A stretch of 36,247 nucleotides of DNA from an uncultured Eubacteriales bacterium. Its GTDB lineage: Bacteria; Bacillota; Clostridia; Lachnospirales; Lachnospiraceae. A program made the translations under genes and the position numbers. The stretch lies in NCBI GenBank assembly GCA_949292795.1, contig CASFBR010000104.1, forward strand, positions 1-36,247, in the 5' to 3' direction. Shown here piece by piece: positions 25,363 to 34,701 of this stretch (the first letter of the stretch is position 1; each line of letters starts with the position of its first letter). The notes beneath the pieces were generated by a model. It was given only the letters and a program-made list of their open reading frames with translations. It did not search any database and was not told the DNA's origin.

Positions 25363-28300
25363 TTATCCTCTTACATGCGGCCGGCGCCGCCGTACAACAA
25401 TCAGTGTAATCAGAAGCGCTGCTGCCGCTGCCATGGCCGCAGCCCCTCCCCAAAGCAGCGGTTTATTTAAAATAAACTGAATCCACCGGTTATCCGTCAC
25501 AAGTACCTCATATTCCGGCGTTTTCGCCGTATTTCCTGCCGCATCGCAGGCAATGATCGTGATCGTCTGTCTTGTATCGCGGCTGTCAATGGCAATGGTC
25601 AGCAGGCCGCCGCTTGCTTCCAGCATCCCGGCATCATAGTGCTGCACAGATACATTGTCCACAAGCAGCTCAACATAATCTATAATCGCATTGTCCCTGA
25701 CACTTACCGTAAATTCATGGGTATGCTCACGGTAAATTCCATGCTGTTCAAGATTGGAAACACTGATAAGCGGCGGCGTCTTATCGACGATAAATTCAAC
25801 ATCCACACCTTTGACCCGGTTTGTCATAGCATTTTGGGCCTTATCCTGTGAATAAATATGGATCGCATAGGCGCCCTCCGTTTCAAAGCATCCGGCCCGG
25901 ATCGTATAAATATACCGCTTCCAGCTGCCATCGCCGCCAAAGCTCTCCACAGTATAATCAATCCCCTCTTTAAGATGAATCACATCGCCGTCCCTGCTGT
26001 AAACCAGCTCCACAAATTCCAGCGTGTCCACATTGATTTCCTCAATCACAATATCCCCGGGGCAGTTTGTAATACCTGTTTTTAGAAGCTGTACCGTTTC
26101 CGGACTCAATATATAATTAGAGCCTTCCCGGTTCACCGAAAAAGTAATCTGTTTACAGGTCTTATTCCCGGCCAGATCACAAGCCTCTGCGGTAAGTGTA
26201 TAAAGATCATCCGATGCATCCGCAAAATTCTGTAATATCATCTGCTGGCCGCCGGTCTGTCCGGTGCAAAGGAGCATATGATCAAGCGGAATCGATCCCT
26301 GTTTTACCCCGTGCAGTGTCAGCGTGATTTTGCGGGCATCATAATTTGCATCGGACAGCGTGACTGCCGGAATAACCGGAGATTTATTGGCTGAACAGTC
26401 TTTAACACCGTCAATAAATATCTCCGGCGGTGTCCGGTCGATGGTAAACTGCTCCTTTATTTCCGGTGAACGATTGCCCGCAGAATCAGTACAGGCGATC
26501 TCCAGCGTGTAATCGCCGTCCGCCTCAAACGCAAGCGCCATTGTATGTCGGTCACCGTCAGACGTCCACCCATCAGGCTTTGATACTGAAATTTCCCTGC
26601 CGTTTAAAACGGCTGTAATTTTAATCCGGGCATCCTCCCTGCAAAAATTATGTTCCGTAATGACTAGCGTTGCCCTGCGCACATCTTTGTAATAATGTCC
26701 GTTCCGGGCGGTGCTGCTATCCTCATAGGACACTGTAATCTCTGGCGGCGTCCGGTCAACGGTAAATTCCGGCAAACAAAGCTTATCCGACAGGTTTCCG
26801 GCCAGATCGCGGCACTGAAACTGCACCGTGTAATCGCTGTCTCCGTGAAAGGTCAGCACACCGGTATGTATCTCATCGTGCGACGACCATCCGCTGAATG
26901 TATAGCCTCCGCCGCTTGCTGATAAAACCTCCGGAACGCAGGACGGATCAAAATTGCGTTCATTTACCGTGATCATCAGCTGCCTGGCTGTGTTAAAAAA
27001 GCGTTCTTTGGATATATCTGAGGTATCAAATTCAAAATCAACGCCGGGCGCCTCTGTGTCGATTTTTAAAGGGCCTTCCTGCACATCGGCCGTATTTCCG
27101 GCACCATCGGTAACGGTTATAAACAGACGCACATCATTGCTATACAACTCCTTTAAACGGTGCCCGTCTCCCTCTAAATCCATATGGCCGCTCCATGAGC
27201 GTACCAAACCGCTGCCCGGCAGTGCTCCGCTGCTTTGACCGCCTTCCATAAGCGTCCGGCTCCACCGTGTCCCCGTCGTTTGATTCACTACGGTACAGGA
27301 AACACGAAAAATTCCGGAGCCGCACCTGTCATCCCCTATATCCGTAACTGTAACGTCAATTCCCGGATGATCCTGCTCTGAAAAAACATCCGTCCCGCCG
27401 GATGGCTTTTCCGGTGTTACGGTGACCGCAGCTTTCGGCGGCGTACGGTCAATGACAAACTGCAACGCTTCCGATACCGTCCGGTTCCCAGAGCGATCTG
27501 TAATCTCTGTATTCAGGGAATATGCCCCTTCCGCCCAAAACACAAGGCAAAGCTGGACGGATGGCAAAGCGCTGTCTGTCTGAATATTCTCAGACAATGC
27601 ATACGCTTCCTGTATCTGTTCTTTTTTCATGCATGGCAAAGGGCTGCTGCAAAGCTGATCAAAGGTGCCGGTATAAACCGCCGGTTCCTGTCCGTCTTTT
27701 GTATAGCTGATCGTATAGACAACATCTTTAAATTCCAGATATTGTTCTGCAATATTAGTTGTCACTGCCACATCTGACCGGTAATAGCCGCTGCCCGGCG
27801 TCGTCCCTTCAAGTTTACAGGTAACCGACGGCGCCTTTTTATCAATAACGACCCAGTACGCTCCCGAACGGCTCACATTCCCTGCAAAATCCACAGCCTC
27901 TGCCATCAGCAGGATTTTTTGGTTCTCGCCGTCTTTGACCTGATCTAAAGCAATATTTGAGTTTACATAACTCAAAAGATTCTTTGTCAGCACATCCGGT
28001 GTCATGCACTCCATATCGGAATAATCAGCCTTTGCTAAAATCACCGGCGTACGGTCATTCTCATACCTGGCTGTAACCATCACAGATTGAATACCCGAGC
28101 AAATATCGTCCGCATATCTATTCTCCCGGACAACAATTTCAAACACGGCATCTGAGTTGACATAAATTGTATTTTCTGTCAGCTCTGCATCGGTCAGGCC
28201 GGCAATCTGAATGTCCGGCGGGATATTTTCCACAATGATCCCGCTGCTCCCGCAAACCATCGTATTTCCTGCCCAGTCTGTTACTTCTGCAAAAATCACA

Positions 28301-30390
28301 TAACAGCCGCTCCCCGGTTTACTGTCATCCAACGCTCCAATCGCTTCCTCCAGATCAAAACACAGCATTTCTTTCCCTTCGCCCGTTACCGGAATATCCT
28401 TATAGGTCACCGGCACCGCATCCAAAATATCCGCATATGTCACAGAGCTTTGAACATCAAATCCGGCCATCGCCCCAAGGTCCGCCACTCCATACCGGCA
28501 TGATTTTATACCCGAACCGGATATAGCCTCTGAAATCTGCGGCTCGCACACAGTCAGCTTAGCCTGGATATTTGTCCTGGAAAAAATTCCAAAAACCAGT
28601 GTATCTGAGAGTGCCCTAAAAGGTATCTGTGTCTGTCCGGTCACCACAAAAGCTTCCGGGGGATCGTCATCACGGTAAACGTTCACGGAAAATGACTGTG
28701 TCGAGTGCTGCTGTGCCGGGTCCTGATCGAGTTTCACAAATCTGAATGTCTGAACAGAGACATCAGGAAGATCGGCAAAATCATAGCCATCTGTAATATC
28801 GGTCCACTGCTCCCCCGTTTTAAGAAGAAGGCCGTTAAATCCTTCCTTAAGCTGAAATTTCACCCGGGCCGTACGGCCATCCTCCTGTGTCCGGATATAC
28901 ATGCATCCTCTGTGGTCTATAAAAGCACCGCAGCTTTCCTCGGATAACCTAAGGCATCCGCCGTCTGAACCGGCCACTGCCTCCGGCAGCACGCGCAGTG
29001 AGGCCCTGCCTCCTTCAAAAAACTGATAATTGCGCTGATATGCCTGGCTATCCTGATTCATTGCAGCAATATCGACGCCGATCACCCCTGGATAAACCCG
29101 GCCATTTTCATCAAGTCCCGCAGGTGATGTCTCATCCACCCCGGAAACAACAAAAACCGGCGCCGCATAATCAGATAGTACATCCGCTGTTTCACCTCCG
29201 GCAAAGCCCGCATAGCAAATGCCGGTCCTTCCCGAACGGTAAAGTGTTTCGGAATCCGGATTTTTAGTATGATAATCCCGGCAAAAACCGCCGTCAAGAT
29301 CAATGACATCCACTCTCAGCTTTTCCGGCAAAATAACGGCCGCCCCGACCGGTACAGCCTGTGAATCGGACAAGGTAAAATTGTGCCATCCCGGATGCGT
29401 CTGCGTACTCAAAGTCAGTGCCGCCCTGGCATCCCCGGTACTATCCCTGACATTTTTCACAGCACCGCCGTCCGGCCCCGATACAGGTACTTGTTTAAAG
29501 CATAAATGCCCGTTCTCCGGCAGTGCCGCCTTTAGCGCATCGGTCATGCCGGAGGTTGCCGCTTCTGCCTCGATGTCAAACAGATTTGTGCCATCATACA
29601 CTTTTTCAGCTACTTTAACGTTCGTCAGGACAATTTCCTTCGGTTTGACCGTCACTTTAAAATACAGCGGCGGGGATGCGCTCTGGCCGCCGTCACTTTT
29701 TGCCAGGCCGATATAAACCTTTTCCGCCGCAGCCTCCGCCTTTAAAATAAGCACCTGGCTCTGCTCCCGGACTTCCACACGGGCAGTGACCGGAGCTAAC
29801 GAAGGATCACAGGGCACATAAGTATCTTCAGACTTTGTAAACACACCTGTGACCGCACAGCTACTGTCTGCGGAGGCCGCTTTGCCGCTCTCTCTAAGCC
29901 TTAACACAAGTTCTTCGTCACCAAAGGTCAGAATCACTTCCTCAAGCTCAGCCCCCTGCGCATCCACAACACAAAATCCGGGTACCGGCTCCTGCATATC
30001 TTCTACCGGCGTTTCTGCCTCCGTCATACCGGCTTCCGGCGCTTCCAATTCCCCCGCTCTGCTTTCCGATACTTTCATATCGGTCTCTCCGGCTCCCGGC
30101 GCCTGCATTTCTGCGGCCAGAATGCCCCGTCCAGCAGGGATTCCCGGTATCGCCGTGCTCATCATGATAAAGCCTGCCGCAGCGGCCACCACAGTAAAGC
30201 TAACCACAGCGGCTGCGCTCTGCCATAATTGCCGCCCATCTATACACCTGTTCTTCCTCCCGTTTATACGTCCGTTCTTTCTCCTGTTTATCCACCTGTT
30301 TATTCGCCTGTTCTTTCTCTTGTTTATCCGCCTGTTCTTCCCCCCGCCCGTACGCCTGTTCATCCGCTGAGCCCGCCTGCGTCCGATCAT
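25363..30390 (-). CDS. Giant surface-exposed protein with many Ig-like modules and a C-terminal membrane anchor
   Basis: A 1675-residue protein. Residues 1-52 are a very basic tail of NRRI/NRRK-type tetrapeptides, followed by one hydrophobic helix (about 55-80, AAAVVSFTVVAAAAGFIMM). From ~80 a long extracellular part holds repeated Ig-like/CHU-type beta modules joined by D(R/K)TPP-type seams (for example DRTPPKAAV, DRTPPEITV, DRTPPEIFI, DKTPPLISV, DKKAPSVTC), with recurring DxAGNxS strands. I count about eight such seams. The C-terminal end has a second helix (about 1640-1665, LLWGGAAAMAAAAALLITLIVV) and a RRRRPHVRG tail. Start 30390 has GGAGGTGA just upstream, and overlaps by ATGA the stop of the preceding gene. 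No catalytic motif was recognised; adhesion or sensing is inference from the operon. Confidence 0.85.
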   Translation of the reverse strand: MIGRRRAQRMNRRTGGGKNRRINKRKNRRINRWINRRKNGRINGRKNRCIDGRQLWQSAAAVVSFTVVAAAAGFIMMSTAIPGIPAGRGILAAEMQAPGAGETDMKVSESRAGELEAPEAGMTEAETPVEDMQEPVPGFCVVDAQGAELEEVILTFGDEELVLRLRESGKAASADSSCAVTGVFTKSEDTYVPCDPSLAPVTARVEVREQSQVLILKAEAAAEKVYIGLAKSDGGQSASPPLYFKVTVKPKEIVLTNVKVAEKVYDGTNLFDIEAEAATSGMTDALKAALPENGHLCFKQVPVSGPDGGAVKNVRDSTGDARAALTLSTQTHPGWHNFTLSDSQAVPVGAAVILPEKLRVDVIDLDGGFCRDYHTKNPDSETLYRSGRTGICYAGFAGGETADVLSDYAAPVFVVSGVDETSPAGLDENGRVYPGVIGVDIAAMNQDSQAYQRNYQFFEGGRASLRVLPEAVAGSDGGCLRLSEESCGAFIDHRGCMYIRTQEDGRTARVKFQLKEGFNGLLLKTGEQWTDITDGYDFADLPDVSVQTFRFVKLDQDPAQQHSTQSFSVNVYRDDDPPEAFVVTGQTQIPFRALSDTLVFGIFSRTNIQAKLTVCEPQISEAISGSGIKSCRYGVADLGAMAGFDVQSSVTYADILDAVPVTYKDIPVTGEGKEMLCFDLEEAIGALDDSKPGSGCYVIFAEVTDWAGNTMVCGSSGIIVENIPPDIQIAGLTDAELTENTIYVNSDAVFEIVVRENRYADDICSGIQSVMVTARYENDRTPVILAKADYSDMECMTPDVLTKNLLSYVNSNIALDQVKDGENQKILLMAEAVDFAGNVSRSGAYWVVIDKKAPSVTCKLEGTTPGSGYYRSDVAVTTNIAEQYLEFKDVVYTISYTKDGQEPAVYTGTFDQLCSSPLPCMKKEQIQEAYALSENIQTDSALPSVQLCLVFWAEGAYSLNTEITDRSGNRTVSEALQFVIDRTPPKAAVTVTPEKPSGGTDVFSEQDHPGIDVTVTDIGDDRCGSGIFRVSCTVVNQTTGTRWSRTLMEGGQSSGALPGSGLVRSWSGHMDLEGDGHRLKELYSNDVRLFITVTDGAGNTADVQEGPLKIDTEAPGVDFEFDTSDISKERFFNTARQLMITVNERNFDPSCVPEVLSASGGGYTFSGWSSHDEIHTGVLTFHGDSDYTVQFQCRDLAGNLSDKLCLPEFTVDRTPPEITVSYEDSSTARNGHYYKDVRRATLVITEHNFCREDARIKITAVLNGREISVSKPDGWTSDGDRHTMALAFEADGDYTLEIACTDSAGNRSPEIKEQFTIDRTPPEIFIDGVKDCSANKSPVIPAVTLSDANYDARKITLTLHGVKQGSIPLDHMLLCTGQTGGQQMILQNFADASDDLYTLTAEACDLAGNKTCKQITFSVNREGSNYILSPETVQLLKTGITNCPGDIVIEEINVDTLEFVELVYSRDGDVIHLKEGIDYTVESFGGDGSWKRYIYTIRAGCFETEGAYAIHIYSQDKAQNAMTNRVKGVDVEFIVDKTPPLISVSNLEQHGIYREHTHEFTVSVRDNAIIDYVELLVDNVSVQHYDAGMLEASGGLLTIAIDSRDTRQTITIIACDAAGNTAKTPEYEVLVTDNRWIQFILNKPLLWGGAAAMAAAAALLITLIVVRRRRPHVRG
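30241..30360. repeat. In-frame 12-bp tandem repeats (about ten units) at the 5' end of the giant gene
   Basis: Eight clear 12-bp units from 30241 to 30336 (plus two degenerate ones to 30360), minus-strand forms AACAGGCGGATA or AACAGGAGAAAG, each giving a tetrapeptide of type NRRI or NRRK. The unit length is a multiple of three, so gain or loss of copies would change the basic tail length without breaking the frame. Confidence 0.92.
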
Positions 30391-30788
30391 TCAATCACCT
30401 CCCCGGTGTGCACCTTGACAATACTCCGTATCACACAAAAACCGCCGTTTTCCGGCAACGATACCGTACAGCAGTCCGGGCTGTCCGATGCCGTTCCCCG
30501 TACGGCATCGGATATAGCCGCCGTTTCCGGTGCAGCGGCTGCTTTTCTGGCCATTTTAACAACAGACATTCTGCGGCGCACACGGCCGCCCTTTTCTTGC
30601 TGAGCAGACATCCGTGCAATAGCCGCTCTCGCTGTATGTCCGCTCAGCTCCAAAAATACTTTTGGAATTTTCAGCCATATAAATAAAACAACCGCAGCGG
30701 CCGCAAATAAAATCGCGCCGACACCGCAGTATAGAAAAATACAATGGTACAGCCCTGCAAGATGTTCAAAATTTTGCGTTCGCATCAT
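30387..30788 (-). CDS. Hypothetical single-pass membrane protein (kinase operon)
   Basis: 133 residues, not recognised. One strong helix at residues about 15-40 (CIFLYCGVGAILFAAAAVVLFIWL), then a basic, Ala-rich cytoplasmic-type region (KGGRVRRRMSVVKMARKAAAAPE) and a short C-terminal Cys-containing segment (SPDCCTVSLPENGGFCVIRSIV). ATG at 30788 overlaps the kinase stop by ATGA and its own stop overlaps the giant gene start by ATGA, so all are translationally coupled. A small adaptor between kinase and surface protein is an inference from position only. Confidence 0.68.
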   Translation of the reverse strand: MMRTQNFEHLAGLYHCIFLYCGVGAILFAAAAVVLFIWLKIPKVFLELSGHTARAAIARMSAQQEKGGRVRRRMSVVKMARKAAAAPETAAISDAVRGTASDSPDCCTVSLPENGGFCVIRSIVKVHTGEVIE

Positions 30789-32611
30789 ATCCCATCTCCT
30801 TCCCCTTGTGTCTCCCCGTCTGTGGAAAAAACAGCCTCTATATTTTTTCGTGCCAGGCGGATATTACTCTGAAGCGCTTCAACAAGCTGTTTTTCATAAT
30901 TTTTTGACGTTCCCGATCCCGAACTGTTTTGATTCTCACTCGCAGGGAGCCTGTCCATGCAGCGCTCAACCTCAGCCAAAGCCTGCTCCATCGCGTCCCG
31001 TGTGAGCCCGGCCTCATTTTTAAATTCCACGGCTCTTGTGCATATCTGTCCGACAATCTCGTTATATAAACGCAGCTCCGTCATCGTATTGTCCTTACCG
31101 GCCACATCCCCGTCCAAAAGTGCCATAAGGTCATTCCAGTAATCCCGGTAAGAAACTTCAGCGTCTCCGGCTCTGTTTGTAACGCCAAGCTTGCTTTTAT
31201 AATAGCTGCCGATACGCCCCAAGACCCGGGCCCGTGCCTGCCAGGCCTCTTTGTACGGCTCGTCCGCACCCAGGTCAAGCGCGTCCATATCCGCCTCTGC
31301 CACCGGTTCAAACCAGCCCGCCGCAACAGACTTATCACCGCTGCCATCAGCGGCATCATAGTAATAGGTCGTCCCCATCTTATACGCAAACTTCACATAT
31401 CCGCTTTTGTTTGTCTGAAGATATGCCTGGTTATCCATCGCACGTCCGTAAGCTTTGGAATGAAGCACCGATGTGACCGTACGCTCATCCTCCGCCGAGA
31501 AATCACCATCCGCAGTCATCACATCCAGCATCTGCAAATATGCTTCTTCCCGCACCGGGTCTAAAGCAACCGCCTTCTTATAAAAATCCATCTGCGCTTT
31601 ACCGCCTGCGGTTTTTGCCCGCTCTAAATAATAGTCATAGCCGCTGTTGGCTGTATGCCGTTCCATCCCCATGCCAAATAACGAAGCGCCGCCAAAAACC
31701 AGCGCCATACATACACAGCCCAAAAAGGCATAAAGTGCCCTGGACAGCTTTCTTCTGTAAGGAAGCCCCAGCGTCTGCGGATGCTCCAGATCATATTTCA
31801 GTTCGGCACAGGATGCATAACGCTCTTCCATCCCATATCGGGTGCACCTTTCAATAATCATCTCCAGACCGAGCAACGCCCCTCTCAGCCTCGCAGGTGT
31901 CTCCTCCAAAAGCGACGGCCGACAGCAGGTAATCCTTGGAAAATAAAAAGGCGTTGCCTGCGGGTCTCTGCCGGTGATCAGATGATGAAGCGTTGCCCCG
32001 AAATTATAAATATCGGTCTGCGGCCGGCTCTGTCCGCCTCCATACTGTTCCGGAGCCGCATATCCTGGCGTGCCAAGGCAGGTCGTATCCTCCGGCTTTC
32101 CCTGCTTAAATACCCGGGCTATGCCAAAATCCACAACACAAATATCTCCATCCGGTTTAAGCATCACATTGCCCGGCTTTAAATCTCTGTAAATCACCGG
32201 CTGGGGCCGGGTATGCAGATAATACAGGACATCGCAGATCTGACGCCCCCATGAAAGCACCTCCTCCACACCGGGAGGGATGCCTTCTTCCTCAAGCCGT
32301 TCGTTTAAAACGGTATACAGCGATTTTCCCTGTATGTAATCCATAACGATCAGCAGTGTATCACCGGTATCGATCACATCTACGATCGCCGGCAGGTATT
32401 TATGATTCAGGCCTTTTAAAATATGAATCTCCGTCATGATCCCCTGACACACCATATCAAAGTCCTGTACACCATCCTTTCGGACTTCTTTTATCGCCCA
32501 CATTTTATTCGCCCGCTCATTGATTGCCAGATATACAACGCTCATGCCGCCCTGTCCGATCTTTTCAAGTACCTTATACGTTCCGCCCACAAAAGAACCG
32601 ATCTTAATCAA
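30785..32611 (-). CDS. Transmembrane Ser/Thr protein kinase with a TPR-like extracellular domain
   Basis: 608 residues from a TTG start. Kinase domain (about 10-270): Gly loop GQGGMSVVY, AIKEV (catalytic Lys41), YRDLKPGN (catalytic Asp143, Tyr in place of the usual His), VDFG (Asp161), GTPGYAAPEQY. A helix at about 291-315 then leads to an outside domain with a TPR-like start (YYLERAKTAGGKAQMDFYKKAVALDP) and helical repeats to the C-terminus; no PASTA modules. Start choice: AGGGAGG lies 7 nt before TTG 32611, and that TTG overlaps the phosphatase stop as TTGA; the ATG at 32629 has no SD. Pairs with the PP2C gene just upstream. Confidence 0.9.
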   Translation of the reverse strand: MIKIGSFVGGTYKVLEKIGQGGMSVVYLAINERANKMWAIKEVRKDGVQDFDMVCQGIMTEIHILKGLNHKYLPAIVDVIDTGDTLLIVMDYIQGKSLYTVLNERLEEEGIPPGVEEVLSWGRQICDVLYYLHTRPQPVIYRDLKPGNVMLKPDGDICVVDFGIARVFKQGKPEDTTCLGTPGYAAPEQYGGGQSRPQTDIYNFGATLHHLITGRDPQATPFYFPRITCCRPSLLEETPARLRGALLGLEMIIERCTRYGMEERYASCAELKYDLEHPQTLGLPYRRKLSRALYAFLGCVCMALVFGGASLFGMGMERHTANSGYDYYLERAKTAGGKAQMDFYKKAVALDPVREEAYLQMLDVMTADGDFSAEDERTVTSVLHSKAYGRAMDNQAYLQTNKSGYVKFAYKMGTTYYYDAADGSGDKSVAAGWFEPVAEADMDALDLGADEPYKEAWQARARVLGRIGSYYKSKLGVTNRAGDAEVSYRDYWNDLMALLDGDVAGKDNTMTELRLYNEIVGQICTRAVEFKNEAGLTRDAMEQALAEVERCMDRLPASENQNSSGSGTSKNYEKQLVEALQSNIRLARKNIEAVFSTDGETQGEGDGI

Positions 32612-33390
32612 TGCTGCGCCTCCCTGCATGTGCGTATCAACGCTGCGGAAATATTATCTGTCTCCCGGCGCTGCTTATTCATCCGGATCAATGTCTGTAA
32701 CCCGTCTGTCATATCCGTTTCACAGACGGCCGCCCCGGGATTAAGATAATCATAAAACTCTTCCGGCGACACCCGGTGGCGAAATCCGTCAGTGCACACG
32801 AGAAACATCTGATCCGGCAGCACCCCGCCCTGATAAAAATCCGGAACGACCGTATCTGAGGCCCCGACACACTGAAGCAGCACATGACGCCGTGGATGGC
32901 TGATTGCTTCCTCCAAAGTCATACTCCCCTGATCCAGCGCATACTGAACCCACGTCTGATCTTTTGTCAGCTGATGGAGCGCCCGATCCAGCATATATGC
33001 CCGCGTATCCCCCACATTCATCAAAAAATACTGTCCCTGTATGATCAGCAGCGCGGTCACCGTTGTCCCCATCAAAGCGCCCTGATGCCGTGCATAGGCG
33101 CCCATGCGCTGATTTTCATCCAAAATCATCTGCATCCAGACAGACTTTAACAGCTGCACATCAAAATTTCCTTTAAGCATTTCCGGGAAATCCCGTTCAA
33201 ACCAGCGCTCAAAGGCCCGGATAAGCGTCCCACTGGCCAGCTCCCCCTTAGAAAGCCCGCCCATGCCATCACAGACAACACACAGACAGAGCCGCCCCAA
33301 AGCCGACAGTGCCACCTTCACAAGCAACGCATCCTGATTGATTTTTTTAAGGATACCGGCATCACTGTGAGCAGCAATCAAATAATCCAT
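32608..33390 (-). CDS. PP2C-family Ser/Thr phosphatase
   Basis: 260 residues, normal for a stand-alone bacterial PPM phosphatase. Metal-binding motifs are all visible: NQDA near the start, VCDGMGG, NVGDTRAYM, VCTDGF, and RETDNIS near the end. It removes phosphate from proteins phosphorylated by the partner kinase. Start 33390 is preferred for GGGAG 8 nt upstream and because the PP2C domain begins right after it; two longer ATGs at 33432 and 33405 have no SD. First gene of the four-gene operon; its stop overlaps the kinase start. Confidence 0.92.
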   Translation of the reverse strand: MDYLIAAHSDAGILKKINQDALLVKVALSALGRLCLCVVCDGMGGLSKGELASGTLIRAFERWFERDFPEMLKGNFDVQLLKSVWMQMILDENQRMGAYARHQGALMGTTVTALLIIQGQYFLMNVGDTRAYMLDRALHQLTKDQTWVQYALDQGSMTLEEAISHPRRHVLLQCVGASDTVVPDFYQGGVLPDQMFLVCTDGFRHRVSPEEFYDYLNPGAAVCETDMTDGLQTLIRMNKQRRETDNISAALIRTCREAQH

Positions 33391-33619
33391 AGCAACATCT
33401 CCCATCACCAAACGGACAGCATACCGCGTCATACAAAGTCGGAAAAATTATCGGGAATCCGGCTTCGGTATACAGGGGCAATACATTTTCAGGCATGCTG
33501 CCCTTTATGCACCGACATAATCATTTACTAAAATGGCTGATACAAGATAAACTCAGAAATCCTGATGGATCAAACGAACACATATAGAATTGGTTTAAAG
33601 AAACTTTCAGATTAATAAC

Positions 33620-33625
33620 ATTATA
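33620..33625 (-). promoter_or_regulatory. Candidate -10 box of the PP2C-kinase operon
   Basis: TATAAT on the minus strand about 230 nt upstream of the phosphatase start, in an A/T-rich stretch; the -35 box 17 bp upstream is poor. The rest of the 33391-33735 gap has no coding sequence I can support. Confidence 0.35.
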
Positions 33626-33673
33626 CACAAATAAACCAGAAATTTCACTCATAAAGTATCGACATCATTCGAC

Positions 33674-33716
33674 TGCCGCAATCTCCGGCGGACCATTCCT
33701 GCCGCCGGCTGCGGCA
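33674..33716 (-). terminator. GC-rich hairpin downstream of the (p)ppGpp synthetase gene
   Basis: TGCCGCA...CCGGCGG pairs with CCGCCGG...TGCGGCA (33674-33716) with an internal bulge, starting ~20 nt after the stop. No T-run follows on the minus strand. Confidence 0.4.
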
Positions 33717-33735
33717 CAGCTTGTCTTTTAATGAT

Positions 33736-34404
33736 TTACAATGACTGCATCATCGTGTACAGACGTTCCATTTTCGCATCTGTGTCATGGATGATCTCTG
33801 CACACTCTCTTAATTCATTGGAAATTTCCTCACTTGGCTTTCCATCGGTTTTATAGCGGATCTGATGCTCCAGGCTCGCCCAGAAATCCATCGCCATCGT
33901 CCGTATCTGGACCTCCACCTTTAAAAACTGCTTTTTATCCGAAAAATAAACGGGAATTTCAATCACCAGATGCAGGCTGCGGTAACCGTTCGCCTTTGGA
34001 TTTTTAATGTAATCCTTCACCATAAGAACCATCACATCGTCCTGCTTCATGAGCATTTCTGCGATGGAATAAATATCGGAACCATAGGCACAAATCACAC
34101 GCACACCGGCAATATCATGCATATTTTCCCGCAACGATTCCATCGTGACCGGGTAGCCTCTCCGGTGCATCTTCTCCAGAATACTGGCTGGCGTTTTAAT
34201 GCGGCTGTTGATGTAATGGATTGGATTTCTCCGGCTGCGAATTTTAAATTCATCATTTAAAACTTCCAGCTTTGTGCGTACCTCCCGAATCGCTCCGGCA
34301 TACATCATCATCGCTTCCTCAAAATCTCTGCGCATCTGAGTATAATCGACGATCTCCTCATCATCCCCGCCCAGGGCACTTAAAATTTTCTCCAGCTCCG
34401 TCAT
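33736..34404 (-). CDS. Small alarmone synthetase (RelQ/YjbM-type (p)ppGpp synthetase)
   Basis: 222 residues with only a RelA/SpoT synthetase domain and no HD hydrolase, TGS or ACT parts. Seen: IKTPASILEKMHRRG, HDIAGVRVICAY, KDYIKNPKANGYRSLHLVIEIP and VEVQIRTMAMDFWASLEHQI, the ATP/GDP-binding and catalytic strands. It makes (p)ppGpp or pppGpp in response to stress. Start at 34404: GGGGTGGGG lies just upstream (imperfect SD); an ATG at 34422 has none. Monocistronic by appearance. Confidence 0.9.
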   Translation of the reverse strand: MTELEKILSALGGDDEEIVDYTQMRRDFEEAMMMYAGAIREVRTKLEVLNDEFKIRSRRNPIHYINSRIKTPASILEKMHRRGYPVTMESLRENMHDIAGVRVICAYGSDIYSIAEMLMKQDDVMVLMVKDYIKNPKANGYRSLHLVIEIPVYFSDKKQFLKVEVQIRTMAMDFWASLEHQIRYKTDGKPSEEISNELRECAEIIHDTDAKMERLYTMMQSL

Positions 34405-34474
34405 ATCCCCACCCCATAGCATAAACTTATTTTTAATGAATCTTCACAGGCAAAAGCTTTGATCTGTTATTGAT

Positions 34475-34483
34475 ATTGTATCA
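34475..34483 (-). promoter_or_regulatory. Extended -10 promoter for the alarmone synthetase
   Basis: TGATACAAT on the minus strand (TGN extended -10 with TACAAT at 34475-34480), about 70 nt before the start codon; no convincing -35 box. Confidence 0.4.
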
Positions 34484-34512
34484 TTTATAGAAACACCGTT
34501 TCCAATAAAAAA

Positions 34513-34583
34513 AGCAGATAAGGGGAATCGAACCCCCCTTTCCAGCTTGGGAAGCTGGCGTTCTACCGATGAACCATATCTGC
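34513..34583 (-). tRNA. tRNA-Gly (CCC)
   Basis: 71 nt on the minus strand, no encoded CCA. Acceptor GCAGATA pairs fully with TATCTGC, discriminator T; anticodon stem CCAGC/GCTGG with loop TTCCCAA gives anticodon CCC; T-loop TTCGATT. A T-run follows at once. Confidence 0.93.
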
Positions 34584-34635
34584 ATGTCGCTATTATAACA
34601 TCGATCTTGGAAAAAGTCCATTACTTTTTTCGTTT

Positions 34636-34664
34636 TTGACGTCCGTGTATCCATATGATACAAT
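34636..34664 (+). promoter_or_regulatory. Promoter of the plus-strand GNAT gene
   Basis: TTGACG (34636-34641) and TACAAT (34659-34664), 17 bp apart, 38 nt upstream of the start codon. Confidence 0.75.
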
Positions 34665-34701
34665 AGTTTCGCAAAATACTAACTTTTCAGGGAGGGAGAT
34701 T

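Noticed and set aside
30200-30394. Minus-strand 64-codon frame with EQADKQEKEQ-type repeats
   Set aside because: It is the shifted reading of the 12-bp repeats that encode the basic tail of the giant protein; the strong ribosome binding site fits the 30390 start only.
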